A stretch of 64,000 nucleotides of DNA, taken from Dactylosporangium aurantiacum. Lineage in GTDB: Bacteria > Actinomycetota > Actinomycetes > Mycobacteriales > Micromonosporaceae. Where the stretch lies: positions 70,596-134,595 of the forward strand of contig NZ_JNYJ01000017.1 of assembly GCF_000716715.1 (NCBI RefSeq), written 5' to 3'. A program made the position numbers and the translations under genes. Under the pieces are notes generated by a model. That model did no database searches. It saw only the letters and a list, made by a program, of their open reading frames with translations, and was not told the DNA's origin. Of this stretch, positions 31,270 to 40,578 are shown piece by piece. Each line of letters opens with the position of its first letter. Position 1 is the first letter of the stretch.

Positions 31270-32760
31270 TCAAGCCTCCCCATGGGTATCTGCGTCGGCG
31301 CGGGGCAGTCGCACTTCCGCGACGGTCCCGCCTCCTTGGCGTGGACGCAACGATACCCATCCATGTTGACGCTCAACGATCCTACGCACGAGATAGAGTC
31401 CCAGGCCGACGCCGCCGCGGGTGCGCTGGTCGCCGGTTTCGAGTTGCCAGAAGCGTTCGAACGCCCGCTCAACGTGCTCTGGACGGATGCCGATGCCCCG
31501 GTCGGCGACCCTGAACCAGACGGTCTGCGCGTCCGCCCCTGCGGTCAGGACGGCTTCTACCCAGTTCAGGGAGTATTTACCCGCATTCGTAACAAATTCC
31601 GCCAGGATGGTGGCGAGGGTGGCGCGCTCCCCGAGGGCTTTCGGCAGGCTCTGCGGCAGGGCGACGGTCAGGGTGCGGCGCTGCTCGGGGCTGAGGTCGT
31701 CGACGGCGGCGGTCAAGGTCTCGATCAGGTCGAACGGCAGCAGCGCCGACGCGTCGGCCGGGTTGGACTCGTCGCCGACGGCGTTGAGCAGCCGGTCGAC
31801 CAGCCGGCTGAGCTCGCGGGCGCGCTGGCCGACGACGTAGATCGCGTCGCGCCGGGAGCCCTCGTCGAGGGAGTCCCAGTGTTCGACGAGCGTGTCGGCG
31901 TACCCGCGGATGACGGTGATCGGGGTCCGCAGCTCGTGACCGGTGAGGGCGATGAACAGGTCCCGTCCGTCGGCGGGCTGTTCGGCGCGGGCGCGGAACG
32001 ACACGCTGATGTCGGTGGTGTCGGGCTTGGTGGCGGCTCTGATCTGGATCCAGGTGCCGCACGCCATCTGGTGCTCGACGGTTTCGGCGCCGGTCGGCAG
32101 CGGGAACGGCCAGGGTTCGCCGATCGCGGCGTCGGGTGACCGGGCGGTGAGCAGCGCCGCGGCCGGGTTCCAGGTGCGCACGACGTGGTCCGCGTCGAGC
32201 AGGGCGAAGGGTTCGTCGACTGGGTCGATGGCCGGGGCGTCGGTGTGGATGGGCAGGCCACGGCCCAGCGTGTACTGCAGCCCGACGAGGTTGGCGAGGA
32301 AGGCGAGGGCGGCGCGTTCGGCGGTGCCGGCGGTGCCTTCGGCGTCACGGTAGCCGGCGGCGAGGACGCCGACGGGCGTGTTGCCGGCGTTGACCTCGGC
32401 GGCGATGAAGCGGGCCAGCCCGCGGCCGCGCAGGTGCTCGCCGCCGACGGTGCCGAGGAGGCTGACCGGGAATTCGCGGACTCGGGAGCCGTACTGGAGC
32501 AGCCCGCGCAGCGTGGGGTGGATCAGGTCGACGGGCCGGCCGAGGGACCAGTCGAGGGCTCCGGTGGCGGCGACGACCCGGCCGCTGTCGTGACCGTATT
32601 CGATGAACGACGCACCGGCGGCCGAGGTGGCCTGGGCGGTGACGTCGACGGTGCGCTGCAGGGCGGGCAGGCCGCCGGCGCCGGTCGCGAGCTGCTCGGC
32701 GATCTCGGCCAGCCCGCCGAACACGGCGGTGGCGTCGACCGGATCCCGAGCATCGACCAT
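31270..32760 (-). CDS. GAF/PAS-type sensor histidine kinase
   Basis: 496 residues, no membrane helices. Residues 8-165 form a GAF domain (LQRTVDVTAQATSAAGASFI to RAALAFLANLVGLQ). A PAS-like domain (about 175-275) follows (EPFALLDADHVVRTWNPAAA). HisKA has LTGHELRTPITVIRGYAD with the phospho-accepting His, and HATPase_c has FVTNAGKYS, DRGIGIRPEH and GGVGLGLYLVRRIVE. It is a soluble sensor; no response regulator is adjacent, only the RsbW-like ATPase. ATG 32760 was preferred to GTG 32781. Confidence 0.88.
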   Translation of the reverse strand: MVDARDPVDATAVFGGLAEIAEQLATGAGGLPALQRTVDVTAQATSAAGASFIEYGHDSGRVVAATGALDWSLGRPVDLIHPTLRGLLQYGSRVREFPVSLLGTVGGEHLRGRGLARFIAAEVNAGNTPVGVLAAGYRDAEGTAGTAERAALAFLANLVGLQYTLGRGLPIHTDAPAIDPVDEPFALLDADHVVRTWNPAAALLTARSPDAAIGEPWPFPLPTGAETVEHQMACGTWIQIRAATKPDTTDISVSFRARAEQPADGRDLFIALTGHELRTPITVIRGYADTLVEHWDSLDEGSRRDAIYVVGQRARELSRLVDRLLNAVGDESNPADASALLPFDLIETLTAAVDDLSPEQRRTLTVALPQSLPKALGERATLATILAEFVTNAGKYSLNWVEAVLTAGADAQTVWFRVADRGIGIRPEHVERAFERFWQLETGDQRTRGGVGLGLYLVRRIVERQHGWVSLRPRQGGGTVAEVRLPRADADTHGEA

Positions 32761-32888
32761 GGTGCGAGTCTGCCTCCCCACGCTTCGCTTTGAAAGGCTA
32801 TTGCCGAAACTTCTCTGCTCGGGAATCCGTCGTCGGGCTCACCTGGCCCGGTGGATTCCGTGGTAGCAATGCGGTAGCAAGATGATGG

Positions 32889-33728
32889 TCAATCTCGCAG
32901 GCCCCGCTCCCGGAGGCGTTCGATGACGAACGCGGGCCGGTCGGAGATGATGCCGTTGACTTTCAGCTTGACGACGAGGTCGATTTCGTCGGGTTCGTTG
33001 ACCGTCCACACGTACACGGGGAAGCCGCGCCGGTGGAGGCGTTCGACGATCTCCGGGGAGGCGCGCAGGAGCGAGACGCCGGGTCCGCCGATGCTGCTGC
33101 CGGGTGGGAGCCAGCCGATCCGGCTGGGCACGGACCACACGTCGATGAGCATGACCGTGGGCAGGCCCGGTGCGAGTTGGCGCACGCGGCGCACGGCGGT
33201 GGCGGAGAACGACATCATCGTGACGTGGACGGGCTGGTCGGCGTCGGGGCGGTGCAGCCCGTACCGGCGCAGCAGCGTGATCAGTGCGGTCTCGACGGCG
33301 GCGCCGTAGCGGGTCGGGTGTTTGGTCTCGATGAGCAGGCGCATGGGGCGGCCGGCGTCGACGGCGAGGCTGAGGAGCCGGTCGAGGGTGAGGACCCGGC
33401 CGCGCCACCGGTCGTCGGCGAGCTTGCGGTCGGTGATGAGGCCGTCGGGTGATTCGGGCAGGTCGGTGCGCCACGAGCCGAAGTCGAAGCGGTCGAGCTC
33501 GGCGAGGGTCTGCACGCTGACCCGGCCGCGGCCGTCGCTGGTGCGGTCGATGCGGGAGTCGTGGAGGCAGACGAGGTGCCCGTCGCGGGTCAGCCGGACG
33601 TCACACTCGAGGCCGTCGGCGCCTTCCTCGATGGCGAGGAGGTACGCGTCGAGGGTGTGCTCGGCGTGCCGGTACGACGAGCCCCTGTGCGCGAACACCC
33701 ACGGCCGCTCAGGCGACCCTTGGTGCAC
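32889..33728 (-). CDS. Glycerophosphodiester phosphodiesterase family protein
   Basis: 279 residues. FAHRGSSYRHAEHTLDAYLL gives the catalytic HRG, GADGLECDVRLTRDGHLVCL the metal-binding ExD, and HDSRIDRTSDGRG the second His. LLIETKHPTRYGAAVETALI and VYVWTVNEPDEIDLVVKLKV close the TIM barrel. It should hydrolyse glycerophosphodiesters to glycerol 3-phosphate. No signal peptide, so it is intracellular. It overlaps the rhodanese gene by 20 bases. Confidence 0.9.
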   Translation of the reverse strand: MHQGSPERPWVFAHRGSSYRHAEHTLDAYLLAIEEGADGLECDVRLTRDGHLVCLHDSRIDRTSDGRGRVSVQTLAELDRFDFGSWRTDLPESPDGLITDRKLADDRWRGRVLTLDRLLSLAVDAGRPMRLLIETKHPTRYGAAVETALITLLRRYGLHRPDADQPVHVTMMSFSATAVRRVRQLAPGLPTVMLIDVWSVPSRIGWLPPGSSIGGPGVSLLRASPEIVERLHRRGFPVYVWTVNEPDEIDLVVKLKVNGIISDRPAFVIERLRERGLRD

Positions 33729-34029
33729 CGCCGTCCTCGCTCACCATGGGCCGGCCCGCGGCCGCCCAGTCCGACATGCCGCCGTCGAGGTTGATGGTGC
33801 GGTCGAGGCCCTGCTGTTGCAGGTAGGCGACGACCTGCGCGGAGCGGCCTCCGACGCGGCACACGACGACGACGTCCCGGTCGGTGGGGATCTCGTCGAT
33901 CCGGGCCGGGATCTGCATCATCGGCAGGTGGGTGGCGTCGGGTGCGTGGCCGGCGGCCCATTCGTCGTCCTCGCGGACGTCGAGGATGTAGGCGTCGGCA
34001 GCGACGTCGTCGACCGTGACGGTCGGCAC
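33709..34029 (-). CDS. Rhodanese-domain protein
   Basis: 106 residues. YILDVREDDEWAAGHAPDAT and VVVVCRVGGRSAQVVAYLQQ (active-loop Cys) define a single rhodanese domain that carries persulfide sulfur. GTG 34029 follows AGGGGATCC and was preferred to GTG 34053. Its 3' end overlaps the phosphodiesterase gene. Confidence 0.88.
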   Translation of the reverse strand: MPTVTVDDVAADAYILDVREDDEWAAGHAPDATHLPMMQIPARIDEIPTDRDVVVVCRVGGRSAQVVAYLQQQGLDRTINLDGGMSDWAAAGRPMVSEDGGAPRVA

Positions 34030-34068
34030 AGCGGATCCCCTGAACACGGGCACCAGCCTATAAGAGGC

Positions 34069-35724
34069 TCAGATCGGGTTGACCCAGGTGGGGTTCTCGA
34101 CCGCCCACGCGTCGAGCGTGTCGTCGCGCATGGCGGTGTACAGGGCCTGTGCTTCGTCGAGTCCGATGACGTACGAGATGCCGCCGATGTCCTGGGTCTC
34201 GGACGGCACGGTCAGCCCGACGAGGCTGCTGGGCCGCACGTTGCGCAGGCCGAACATGAGCTCCTCGAGGGCGACGCCGTTGGTGTCGACGGTGAAGGCG
34301 CTGCCGAGGGCGCGGATGAGCTTGTCGAGCGCGATCGGGTTGGTGGTCAGGTTCTGCTGCTGGGCCTTGGTGAGGATGGCGCGGATGAACTTCTGCTGGT
34401 TCTTCTGCCGGTCGTAGTCGCCGTTGGCGAGGCTCTTGCGCTGCCGGACGAGGTCGAGCGCCTGCCAGGACTCGAGGTGGTGGCAGCCGACCTCGTACAC
34501 GGCGGGCCGGCCGCCGTGCTCGGGTGACAGGTAGTTGCCGTTGGCGTCGTAGCCGAGGTGGATCGACGTGACCTTCTGGTCGATGCACATGTCGACGCCG
34601 CCGAGGAGGTCGACGGCGGCCTTGAAGCCGTCGAAGTTGACGATCGCGGCGCCGTCGAAGTGGATGCCGAGCAGTTCGGTGAGCGTTTCGGCGAGGAGCT
34701 GGACGCCGCCGGCGCCGCCGCCACCGTGCTGGAACGCGCCGTTGATCTTCTCGTGGTTGACGCCGCGGAAGCCGGTGGGCTCGAACGCCGGGATCTTGAC
34801 CCGCAGGTCGCGGGGGATCGACAGCAGGTACGCCCGGTCGAGGCTGACCGGGATGTGCACGATGATGATCGAGTCGGAGCGCTGGCCGTCCTCGGGGTCC
34901 TTGGCGCGCAGGTCGGAGCCGAGGAGGAGGAAGTTGAGGGGGCCGCTGACGCTGCTGCGGCGCTCTTCCTTCTTGTCGTCGTTGCCGGCGCGGGCGTTGG
35001 CGCCGAGGAGGTTCTCCTGGTGGACGCTGTTGCTGTACCGGCTGGCGAGGACCTGCGAGCCGGTGACGACGGTGGCGGAGACGACGAGGAGGACGGCGCC
35101 GACGACGACGAGCAGCTTCGCCCAGACGGGGTCACGGCCGGGGAGGGCGGCCTTGCGGGCCTTGCGCTTCTGCCGGCGGGTGAGCGGCTTCGCCGGGGCG
35201 GCCACGTCGGTGCCGCCGGAGGCCGCGCCGTCGTCGGCCGCGTCATCGGCGGCAGTGCCGTCGGCGGCCACGCCGTCCGCGGCGGCGTCATCGGCGGCCG
35301 TACCGTCCGCGGCGGCGTCATCGGCGGCGGCGTCATCGGCGGCCGTACCGTCCGCGGCGGCGTCATCGGAGGCAGCGTCATCGGAAGCCGTGCCGCCGGC
35401 GGCCACAGCGCCGGCAGCCGCGCTGTCCGGAGCGGCGTCGGCAGCGGCCGGACCGCCGGCGGCCGGACCGCCGGCGGCCGGACCGCCGGCGGCCGGACCG
35501 CCGGCAGCGCCGTCCTCGGTTGCGGCATCGGGGGCAGCGTCGGAGGCAGCGGCAGAGGCGGGCTGCGCCGCCGACGAGCCGGCGGACAAATCCGAAATGT
35601 CCGACCCAGCGGCGCCCGTGTTCGGCGGCACTTCGGCAGCCGCGGCCGCGTCGACCTGTGCCGGTGAGTCCTGTTCAGGGCGCCCCGCCGGCTGCTGCCC
35701 CGACGGGTCCTGGTCCTGCTGCAT
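34069..35724 (-). CDS. LytR-CpsA-Psr (LCP) family cell-wall ligase with long repeat head
   Basis: 551 residues. Residues about 30-185 are an Ala/Asp/Gly-rich cytoplasmic head with tandem motifs (AADDAAADG, GGPAAGGPAAGGPAA). One transmembrane helix lies at about 205-228, then the LCP domain. SIPRDLRVKIP, NHEKINGAFQHGGGGAGGVQ, VNFDGFKAAVDLLGGVDMCI and LVRQRKSLANGDYDRQKNQQ hold the pyrophosphate-binding Arg/Asp residues. LCP proteins attach teichoic acid or other polyprenyl-linked glycans to peptidoglycan outside the membrane. ATG 35724 was chosen over 35748. Confidence 0.9.
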   Translation of the reverse strand: MQQDQDPSGQQPAGRPEQDSPAQVDAAAAAEVPPNTGAAGSDISDLSAGSSAAQPASAAASDAAPDAATEDGAAGGPAAGGPAAGGPAAGGPAAADAAPDSAAAGAVAAGGTASDDAASDDAAADGTAADDAAADDAAADGTAADDAAADGVAADGTAADDAADDGAASGGTDVAAPAKPLTRRQKRKARKAALPGRDPVWAKLLVVVGAVLLVVSATVVTGSQVLASRYSNSVHQENLLGANARAGNDDKKEERRSSVSGPLNFLLLGSDLRAKDPEDGQRSDSIIIVHIPVSLDRAYLLSIPRDLRVKIPAFEPTGFRGVNHEKINGAFQHGGGGAGGVQLLAETLTELLGIHFDGAAIVNFDGFKAAVDLLGGVDMCIDQKVTSIHLGYDANGNYLSPEHGGRPAVYEVGCHHLESWQALDLVRQRKSLANGDYDRQKNQQKFIRAILTKAQQQNLTTNPIALDKLIRALGSAFTVDTNGVALEELMFGLRNVRPSSLVGLTVPSETQDIGGISYVIGLDEAQALYTAMRDDTLDAWAVENPTWVNPI

Positions 35725-35892
35725 GTCGCCCCCGACTGCGCGCCCCACACTCCGGCGGGGATTTATCCGAGTCTACGTTCGCGGCGGGGATCGTGCCGAC
35801 CAGCGTCACTGCACAAGATCCGAAGAGATGCCACCAATCAGGCGTTTTCTACTCGGTGCACAGCGACTTCGGCAATGAGATCTATACGACAG

Positions 35893-35932
35893 CCCGGGCA
35901 TGCAACCCCACCGCTGGGGAGACATGCCCGGG
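35893..35932 (-). terminator. Terminator-like hairpin after the second LCP gene
   Basis: CCCGGGCATG pairs with CATGCCCGGG (10 bp, perfect), with a nested CCCC/GGGG stem inside. It begins 13 bases after the minus-strand stop at 35945. No T-run. Confidence 0.65.
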
Positions 35933-35944
35933 ATGCCGGAATGA

Positions 35945-37207
35945 TCACTTCTTCGTCGTGGTTTTCGTCGACGGTTGGGGTGAACCGCTCGCCGCCGGCT
36001 TGGGGGCGTTCGCCGCGGCCCAGTCGGCCATCTTGTCGGTGCGGATGGCGGTGTGCAGCGCCTCGGCCTTGGTCGTGTTCGGCACGACGACGTCCTCGCC
36101 GTTGATCTTCTTGCTGCCGTCGTTGGGGCTGACCAGGAAGGTCAGGTCGTCGCTGCGCAGGTTGCGGAACTGCAGCGCCATGTCGGCGAGCGAGAAGTCC
36201 TTGTCGACGGTCATCGCCTTGGTGATCGCCTTGAGGAACGAGTTGAGCTTGGCCGGGTTGCTGACGGTGCCGGAGCTGACGGCCTTGTCGAGGATCGCCT
36301 TCATCATCTGCTGCTGGTGGCGCATCCGGGCGAAGTCGCCGTCGGGGAACTGGTACCGCTGCCGGGCGTAGTCGAGGGCCTCGTCACCGTTGAGGTGGTT
36401 CATGCCCTTCTTGAACTTGCGCTTCGGCGGGTGGATGGAGGTGATGTCGGCCTCGATGTTCATGTCGATGCCGCCGAGGGCGTCGATGACCTGCTTGAAG
36501 CCGCCGAAGTCGATGAGCAGCACGTGGTCCATGCGCACGTTGGTGTACTTCTCGATCGTCTGCACGGTCAGCGGGGTGCCGCCCCACGAGAACGACGCGT
36601 TGAGCTTGGCCTTGGTGTCGCCGTACTGCGTCGTCTTGCTCTTGGGGATGTACACGTACAGGTCACGGGGCATGGAGACGAGGTACGCCTTGTCGTGGCT
36701 GGACGGGATGTGCAGCATGATCATGGTGTCGGTGCGCCACTCGCCGGCCTTGCCCTTGTTGTCGGGGTCGCGGGAGTCGCTGCCGAGCAGGAGCATGTTG
36801 AGGGCGCCGTCGGCGACCTTCGCGGGCCGGCCTCCGGTGATCTCGCCGAACGGGTCGTCGCGCTGCAGGCCGGCGTCGACGTACCGGTAGTAGCTGTAGG
36901 CGCCGACGCCGGCCAGCAGGGCCAGCACGACGATCGCGGCGCCGGCGACGAGGGCGATGCGGCCCCAGCGGGGGCGGATCTTCCTGCGGCCGGGGTATTC
37001 GTTGCCGCCGGGCCGGCGGGGCGGCACGACGCCGCCGCCACCGCCACCACCGGAGGCGACGGTGGCCTTACCGTAGACGCCAGGCGTCGCCGGGCTGGTC
37101 GGAGTGGCTGCGCCGGAGACGCGCGCGCGAGCTCCCGCGCTGGGCGGGAGGGCGTTGGGCACCGAAGCGCGACCCGAAGAGCCGTTGGATGCTGGCGTGG
37201 TGGACAT
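35945..37207 (-). CDS. LytR-CpsA-Psr (LCP) family cell-wall ligase
   Basis: 420 residues from ATG 37207. A Ser/Pro/Gly-rich cytoplasmic segment leads to one transmembrane helix at about 80-105 (IALVAGAAIVVLALLAGVGA), then the LCP domain: SMPRDLYVYIPKSKTTQYGD, LNASFSWGGTPLTVQTIEKY, LIDFGGFKQVIDALGGIDMN and YARQRYQFPDGDFARMRHQQ. It is paralogous to the neighbouring LCP with a shorter head. The two presumably serve the same or related glycans, and the UDP-sugar enzyme upstream in the same direction is a plausible supplier. Confidence 0.92.
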   Translation of the reverse strand: MSTTPASNGSSGRASVPNALPPSAGARARVSGAATPTSPATPGVYGKATVASGGGGGGGVVPPRRPGGNEYPGRRKIRPRWGRIALVAGAAIVVLALLAGVGAYSYYRYVDAGLQRDDPFGEITGGRPAKVADGALNMLLLGSDSRDPDNKGKAGEWRTDTMIMLHIPSSHDKAYLVSMPRDLYVYIPKSKTTQYGDTKAKLNASFSWGGTPLTVQTIEKYTNVRMDHVLLIDFGGFKQVIDALGGIDMNIEADITSIHPPKRKFKKGMNHLNGDEALDYARQRYQFPDGDFARMRHQQQMMKAILDKAVSSGTVSNPAKLNSFLKAITKAMTVDKDFSLADMALQFRNLRSDDLTFLVSPNDGSKKINGEDVVVPNTTKAEALHTAIRTDKMADWAAANAPKPAASGSPQPSTKTTTKK

Positions 37208-37278
37208 GAAACCCACGATACGAACCCATCGCCGCTACGCCACGTAACCCGGTCGGGCGCGGCACGAAGCCGGGAGAG

Positions 37279-38250
37279 TCACCGGGAGCGGAAGTACTCC
37301 AGGGTCCGGCGCAGCCCTTCCTCGGGTCCGACGGTCGGCTCGTATCCGAGCAGCTCACGGGCCTTGCCGAGGTCGGGGCGGCGGCGTTCGGGGTCGTCGG
37401 CGGTGCGGGGCAGCAGCGACACCGTGGAGGTGCTGTCGGATAGCCGCACGATCGTGTCGGCGAGCTCGAGCATGGTCATCTCGTGCTCGGTGCCGCAGTT
37501 GATCGGGCCGGTCTCGCCGGAGTCGAGCAGCAGCAGGATGCCGCGGACGAGGTCCGACACGTGGCAGATGGACCGGGTCTGGGTGCCGGAGCCGTGCACG
37601 GTGATCGGCTCGCCGCGCAGCGCCTGGGAGATGAAGGTGGGGATGGCGCGGCCGTCGTCGGGGCGCATCCGCTCGCCGTAGGTGTTGAAGATCCGCACGA
37701 TGCCGACGTCGGCGCCGCGGCCGCGGTGGTAGCCCATGGTGGCCGCTTCGGAGAAGCGTTTCGCCTCGTCGTAGACGCTGCGGATGCCGATGGGGTTGAC
37801 GTTGCCCCAGTAGGTCTCGGGTTGCGGGTGCACGAGCGGGTCGCCGTAGGCCTCGGAGGTGGAGGCCATGATGAAGCGGGCGCCGTCGGCGACGGCCCGC
37901 TCCAGCAGCTGGAGGGTGGCGAGGGAGCCGACGCGGAGGATCTCGACGGGCAGCAGCGCGAAGTCGGTGGGGCTGGCCGGGGACGCGAAGTGCATGATCG
38001 CGTCGAACCGGGCGGCGAGGGCCTCGACGGCCGGCAACGGCTCGCTGACGTCGGCCTCGACGAGGGTGAATCGAGGGTGGTCGACGAGGTGTGCGACGTT
38101 GTCCTTACTGCCCGTGACGAAGTTGTCGATCACGACAACCTGCGCACCCCGGGCGATCAGGGCGTCGGCAAGGTGGGACCCGACGAATCCGGCACCACCG
38201 GTGAGCAGGATCCGGTGTCCCTCGCCGTAACGCTGCGCAACAACGACCAT
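37279..38250 (-). CDS. NAD-dependent UDP-sugar decarboxylase/epimerase (UXS-like)
   Basis: 323 residues. Extended [23 protein letters not shown] (NAD loop), [40 protein letters not shown], and [13 protein letters not shown] with the YxxxK catalytic pair. The [10 protein letters not shown] and [16 protein letters not shown] patterns match UDP-glucuronate decarboxylases, which make UDP-xylose, more closely than GalE. It probably supplies a nucleotide sugar for surface glycan. Substrate assignment is by pattern only. Confidence 0.82.
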   Translation of the reverse strand: MVVVAQRYGEGHRILLTGGAGFVGSHLADALIARGAQVVVIDNFVTGSKDNVAHLVDHPRFTLVEADVSEPLPAVEALAARFDAIMHFASPASPTDFALLPVEILRVGSLATLQLLERAVADGARFIMASTSEAYGDPLVHPQPETYWGNVNPIGIRSVYDEAKRFSEAATMGYHRGRGADVGIVRIFNTYGERMRPDDGRAIPTFISQALRGEPITVHGSGTQTRSICHVSDLVRGILLLLDSGETGPINCGTEHEMTMLELADTIVRLSDSTSTVSLLPRTADDPERRRPDLGKARELLGYEPTVGPEEGLRRTLEYFRSR

Positions 38251-38267
38251 GGGACCAGCCTAGCGGC

Positions 38268-38313
38268 AGTGCGCCGGGGACGGGGATCGGCGGTGCCCCG
38301 GCCCCGGCGCACT
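38268..38313 (-). terminator. Terminator-like hairpin after the acetate-permease gene
   Basis: AGTGCGCCGGGG pairs with CCCCGGCGCACT (12 bp, perfect), lying just downstream of the stop at 38319 and before the UXS-like start. No T-run. Confidence 0.7.
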
Positions 38314-38318
38314 ACTTC

Positions 38319-40082
38319 TCAGTGGGCGCCGGCGCCGGTGAGGGCGCGGGCCTCCAGCTCGGCGAACTTGTCCTGGTCGCGTTCCTTGCTGGTGATCGCG
38401 CCGATGGCGGCGAAGATGAACCCGATCGGGATCGAGATCAGGCCCGGGTTCTCCAGCGGGATCGGTGCCGGGGTCGTGCAGCTGAACAGTGCGGTGGCGT
38501 TGGAGACCTCCTTGGACTTCTGGTCCACGCCGCAGGTCTTCGCCTGGGCGGCGTTGAGGGTCGCCGGGGTGCGGGCGTCGCTGACGCCGCCCCACGCGAT
38601 CGGGCTGAGCAGCACGATGCCGACGGCGGAGAGCAGGCCGGCGTAGATGCCCCAGGTCGCGCCGCGGGTGTTGAACCGCTTCCAGAACAGCGAGAAGAGG
38701 ATCGCCGGCAGGTTCGCCGACGCCGCGATCGCGAACGCGAGCGCCACCAGGAAGGCGACGTTGAGGTTGCGGGCGAAGATGCCCAGGACGATGGCGACGG
38801 CGCCGATGATGAACGCGGAGTACCGGGCGACGACGACCTCCTGCCGTTCGGTGGTCTGGCCGCGCTTGATGACGTTGGCGTACAGGTCGTGCGCCAGCGA
38901 CGACGACGAGGCCAGGGTGAGCCCGGCGACGACGGCGAGGATGGTGGCGAACGCGACGGCCGCGATGACGGCGAGCAGCAGTGAGCCGCCGAAGTCACCG
39001 CCGAGGTAGCGCTTGCCGAGTGCCTCGGCGAGCTGTGGCGCGGCGGTGTTGCCGCCCGGGTCCTGGGCGAGGATGGCCTGCCGTCCGACGAGTGCCGCGG
39101 CGCCGAAGCCGAGGGCGAGGGTCATCAGGTAGAAGACGCCGATGATGCCGATCGCCCAGACGACGCTCTTGCGGGCCGCCTTGGAGTTCGGGACGGTGTA
39201 GAAGCGGATCAGGATGTGCGGCAGGCCGGCGGTGCCGAGGACCAGGGCCAGGCCGAGCGAGATCAGGTCGAGCTTGCTGGCGAGGGTGGCGGTGGCGTTG
39301 CCGGCGATGTCGCGGCCGTAGCGCAGGCCGGGCTGCAGGAACGACTCGGGCGGGGTGCGGCCGGACTTGGCGGCGGCCTCGCCGAGCAGCGACGACAGGT
39401 TGAACTTGAACGCGGCGAACACCATCAGCGTCAGCAGCAGGGCGCCGAGCATGAGCATGAACGCCTTGACGATCTGGACGTAGGTGGTGCCCTTCATGCC
39501 GCCGACCGTCACGTACACGATCATCAGCACGCCGATGAGGGCGATGGTGACGATCTTCGCGGTTTCCGCGCTCATGCCGAGGAACGTGTCGCCGGCCTTG
39601 ATGCCCAGCAGCAGCGCGACGAGGGCGCCGGCGCCGACCATCTGGGCGAGCAGGTAGAAGATCGACACGATGATCGTGGAGATGGAGCCGGCGGTGCGCA
39701 CCGGCGCCTGCCGCATCCGGAACGCGAGGACGTCGGCCATCGTGTAGCGGCCGGAGTTGCGCATGAGCTCGGCGACGAGCAGCAGCGCGACGAGCCACGC
39801 GACGAGGAAGCCGATGGAGTACAGGAAGCCGTCGTAGCCGTTGAGGGCGATGATGCCGGCGATGCCGAGGAAGCTCGCCGCCGACATGTAGTCGCCGCCG
39901 ATCGCCATGCCGTTCTGGAAGCCGGTGAAGGAGCGGCCGCCGGCGTAGAAGTCGGCGGCGCTCTTGGTCTGCCGGCTGGCCCAGATGGTGATGGCGAGGG
40001 TGGCCGCGACCAGCACGACGAACAGCGTGAGCGTCAGCGTCCGGGTGGTGGACGCCGACACCGCGAGGGTGACGTCGTTCAT
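38319..40082 (-). CDS. actP: Sodium/solute symporter, acetate-permease type
   Basis: 587 residues, about 13-14 helices. DFYAGGRSFTGFQNGMAIGG, DYMSAASFLGIAGIIALNGY, VTVGGMKGTTYVQIVKAFML and LGTAGLPHILIRFYTVPNSK are the SSS signatures of the ActP/cation-acetate branch. It takes up acetate or another small carboxylate with Na+ or H+. The start overlaps the DUF485 stop (ATGA), the usual yjcH-actP order. A long C-terminal loop contains two Cys not typical of E. coli ActP. Confidence 0.9.
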   Translation of the reverse strand: MNDVTLAVSASTTRTLTLTLFVVLVAATLAITIWASRQTKSAADFYAGGRSFTGFQNGMAIGGDYMSAASFLGIAGIIALNGYDGFLYSIGFLVAWLVALLLVAELMRNSGRYTMADVLAFRMRQAPVRTAGSISTIIVSIFYLLAQMVGAGALVALLLGIKAGDTFLGMSAETAKIVTIALIGVLMIVYVTVGGMKGTTYVQIVKAFMLMLGALLLTLMVFAAFKFNLSSLLGEAAAKSGRTPPESFLQPGLRYGRDIAGNATATLASKLDLISLGLALVLGTAGLPHILIRFYTVPNSKAARKSVVWAIGIIGVFYLMTLALGFGAAALVGRQAILAQDPGGNTAAPQLAEALGKRYLGGDFGGSLLLAVIAAVAFATILAVVAGLTLASSSSLAHDLYANVIKRGQTTERQEVVVARYSAFIIGAVAIVLGIFARNLNVAFLVALAFAIAASANLPAILFSLFWKRFNTRGATWGIYAGLLSAVGIVLLSPIAWGGVSDARTPATLNAAQAKTCGVDQKSKEVSNATALFSCTTPAPIPLENPGLISIPIGFIFAAIGAITSKERDQDKFAELEARALTGAGAH

Positions 40083-40423
40083 TCGGGGCTCCCCTCGATC
40101 TTGGCGCGCAGCTCGTCGGCGAGCGGGTCGACGCGGCGGTCGGCGTAGCGGGTGTACAGCCAGGCGATGAGGAACGTCGACACGAACTGCAGCAGCCCGA
40201 AGATCAACGCGATATTGACGTGGCCGACGACCTTCGTGCTCATGAAGTCGCGGGCGTATGCGGAGAGCAGGACGTACAGCGCGTACCAGACGAGGAACGC
40301 GGCGGAGACCGGGAAGACGAAGCGTCGCAGGGCGCGGCGCAACGCGGCGAACTCCGGGGTGTTGGCGACGGAGACGTAACGGTTGTCGCCCGTGCCGGTC
40401 GGCACCGGTGTCTCGGTGCTCAT
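40079..40423 (-). CDS. DUF485 membrane protein (YjcH type)
   Basis: 114 residues with two helices (VFPVSAAFLVWYALYVLLSA and IALIFGLLQFVSTFLIAWLY). TPEFAALRRALRRFVFPVSA is the DUF485 start. It accompanies ActP-type symporters and is coupled to actP by ATGA; its role is probably to assist or regulate the transporter. Confidence 0.9.
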   Translation of the reverse strand: MSTETPVPTGTGDNRYVSVANTPEFAALRRALRRFVFPVSAAFLVWYALYVLLSAYARDFMSTKVVGHVNIALIFGLLQFVSTFLIAWLYTRYADRRVDPLADELRAKIEGSPE

Positions 40424-40578
40424 GGGGGATCACCACCTGCCGTTTGGGGTGTGGGTACGGCGCACGGTAGGAAGCGGCCGGGCGGGGCGTGAAGATCCCC
40501 GGAAGGGCCCGGCGGGCCGGTGCGCTGAACGGCAGGTTCGGTGCGCCGAGTGACAGCGGTCACACCGTTTACCGGCGT

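Noticed and set aside
38319..40436. 705-codon version of the acetate permease with an N-terminal extension
   Set aside because: The extension overlaps the DUF485 gene in another frame; the ATG at 40082 gives the normal length and an ATGA overlap.
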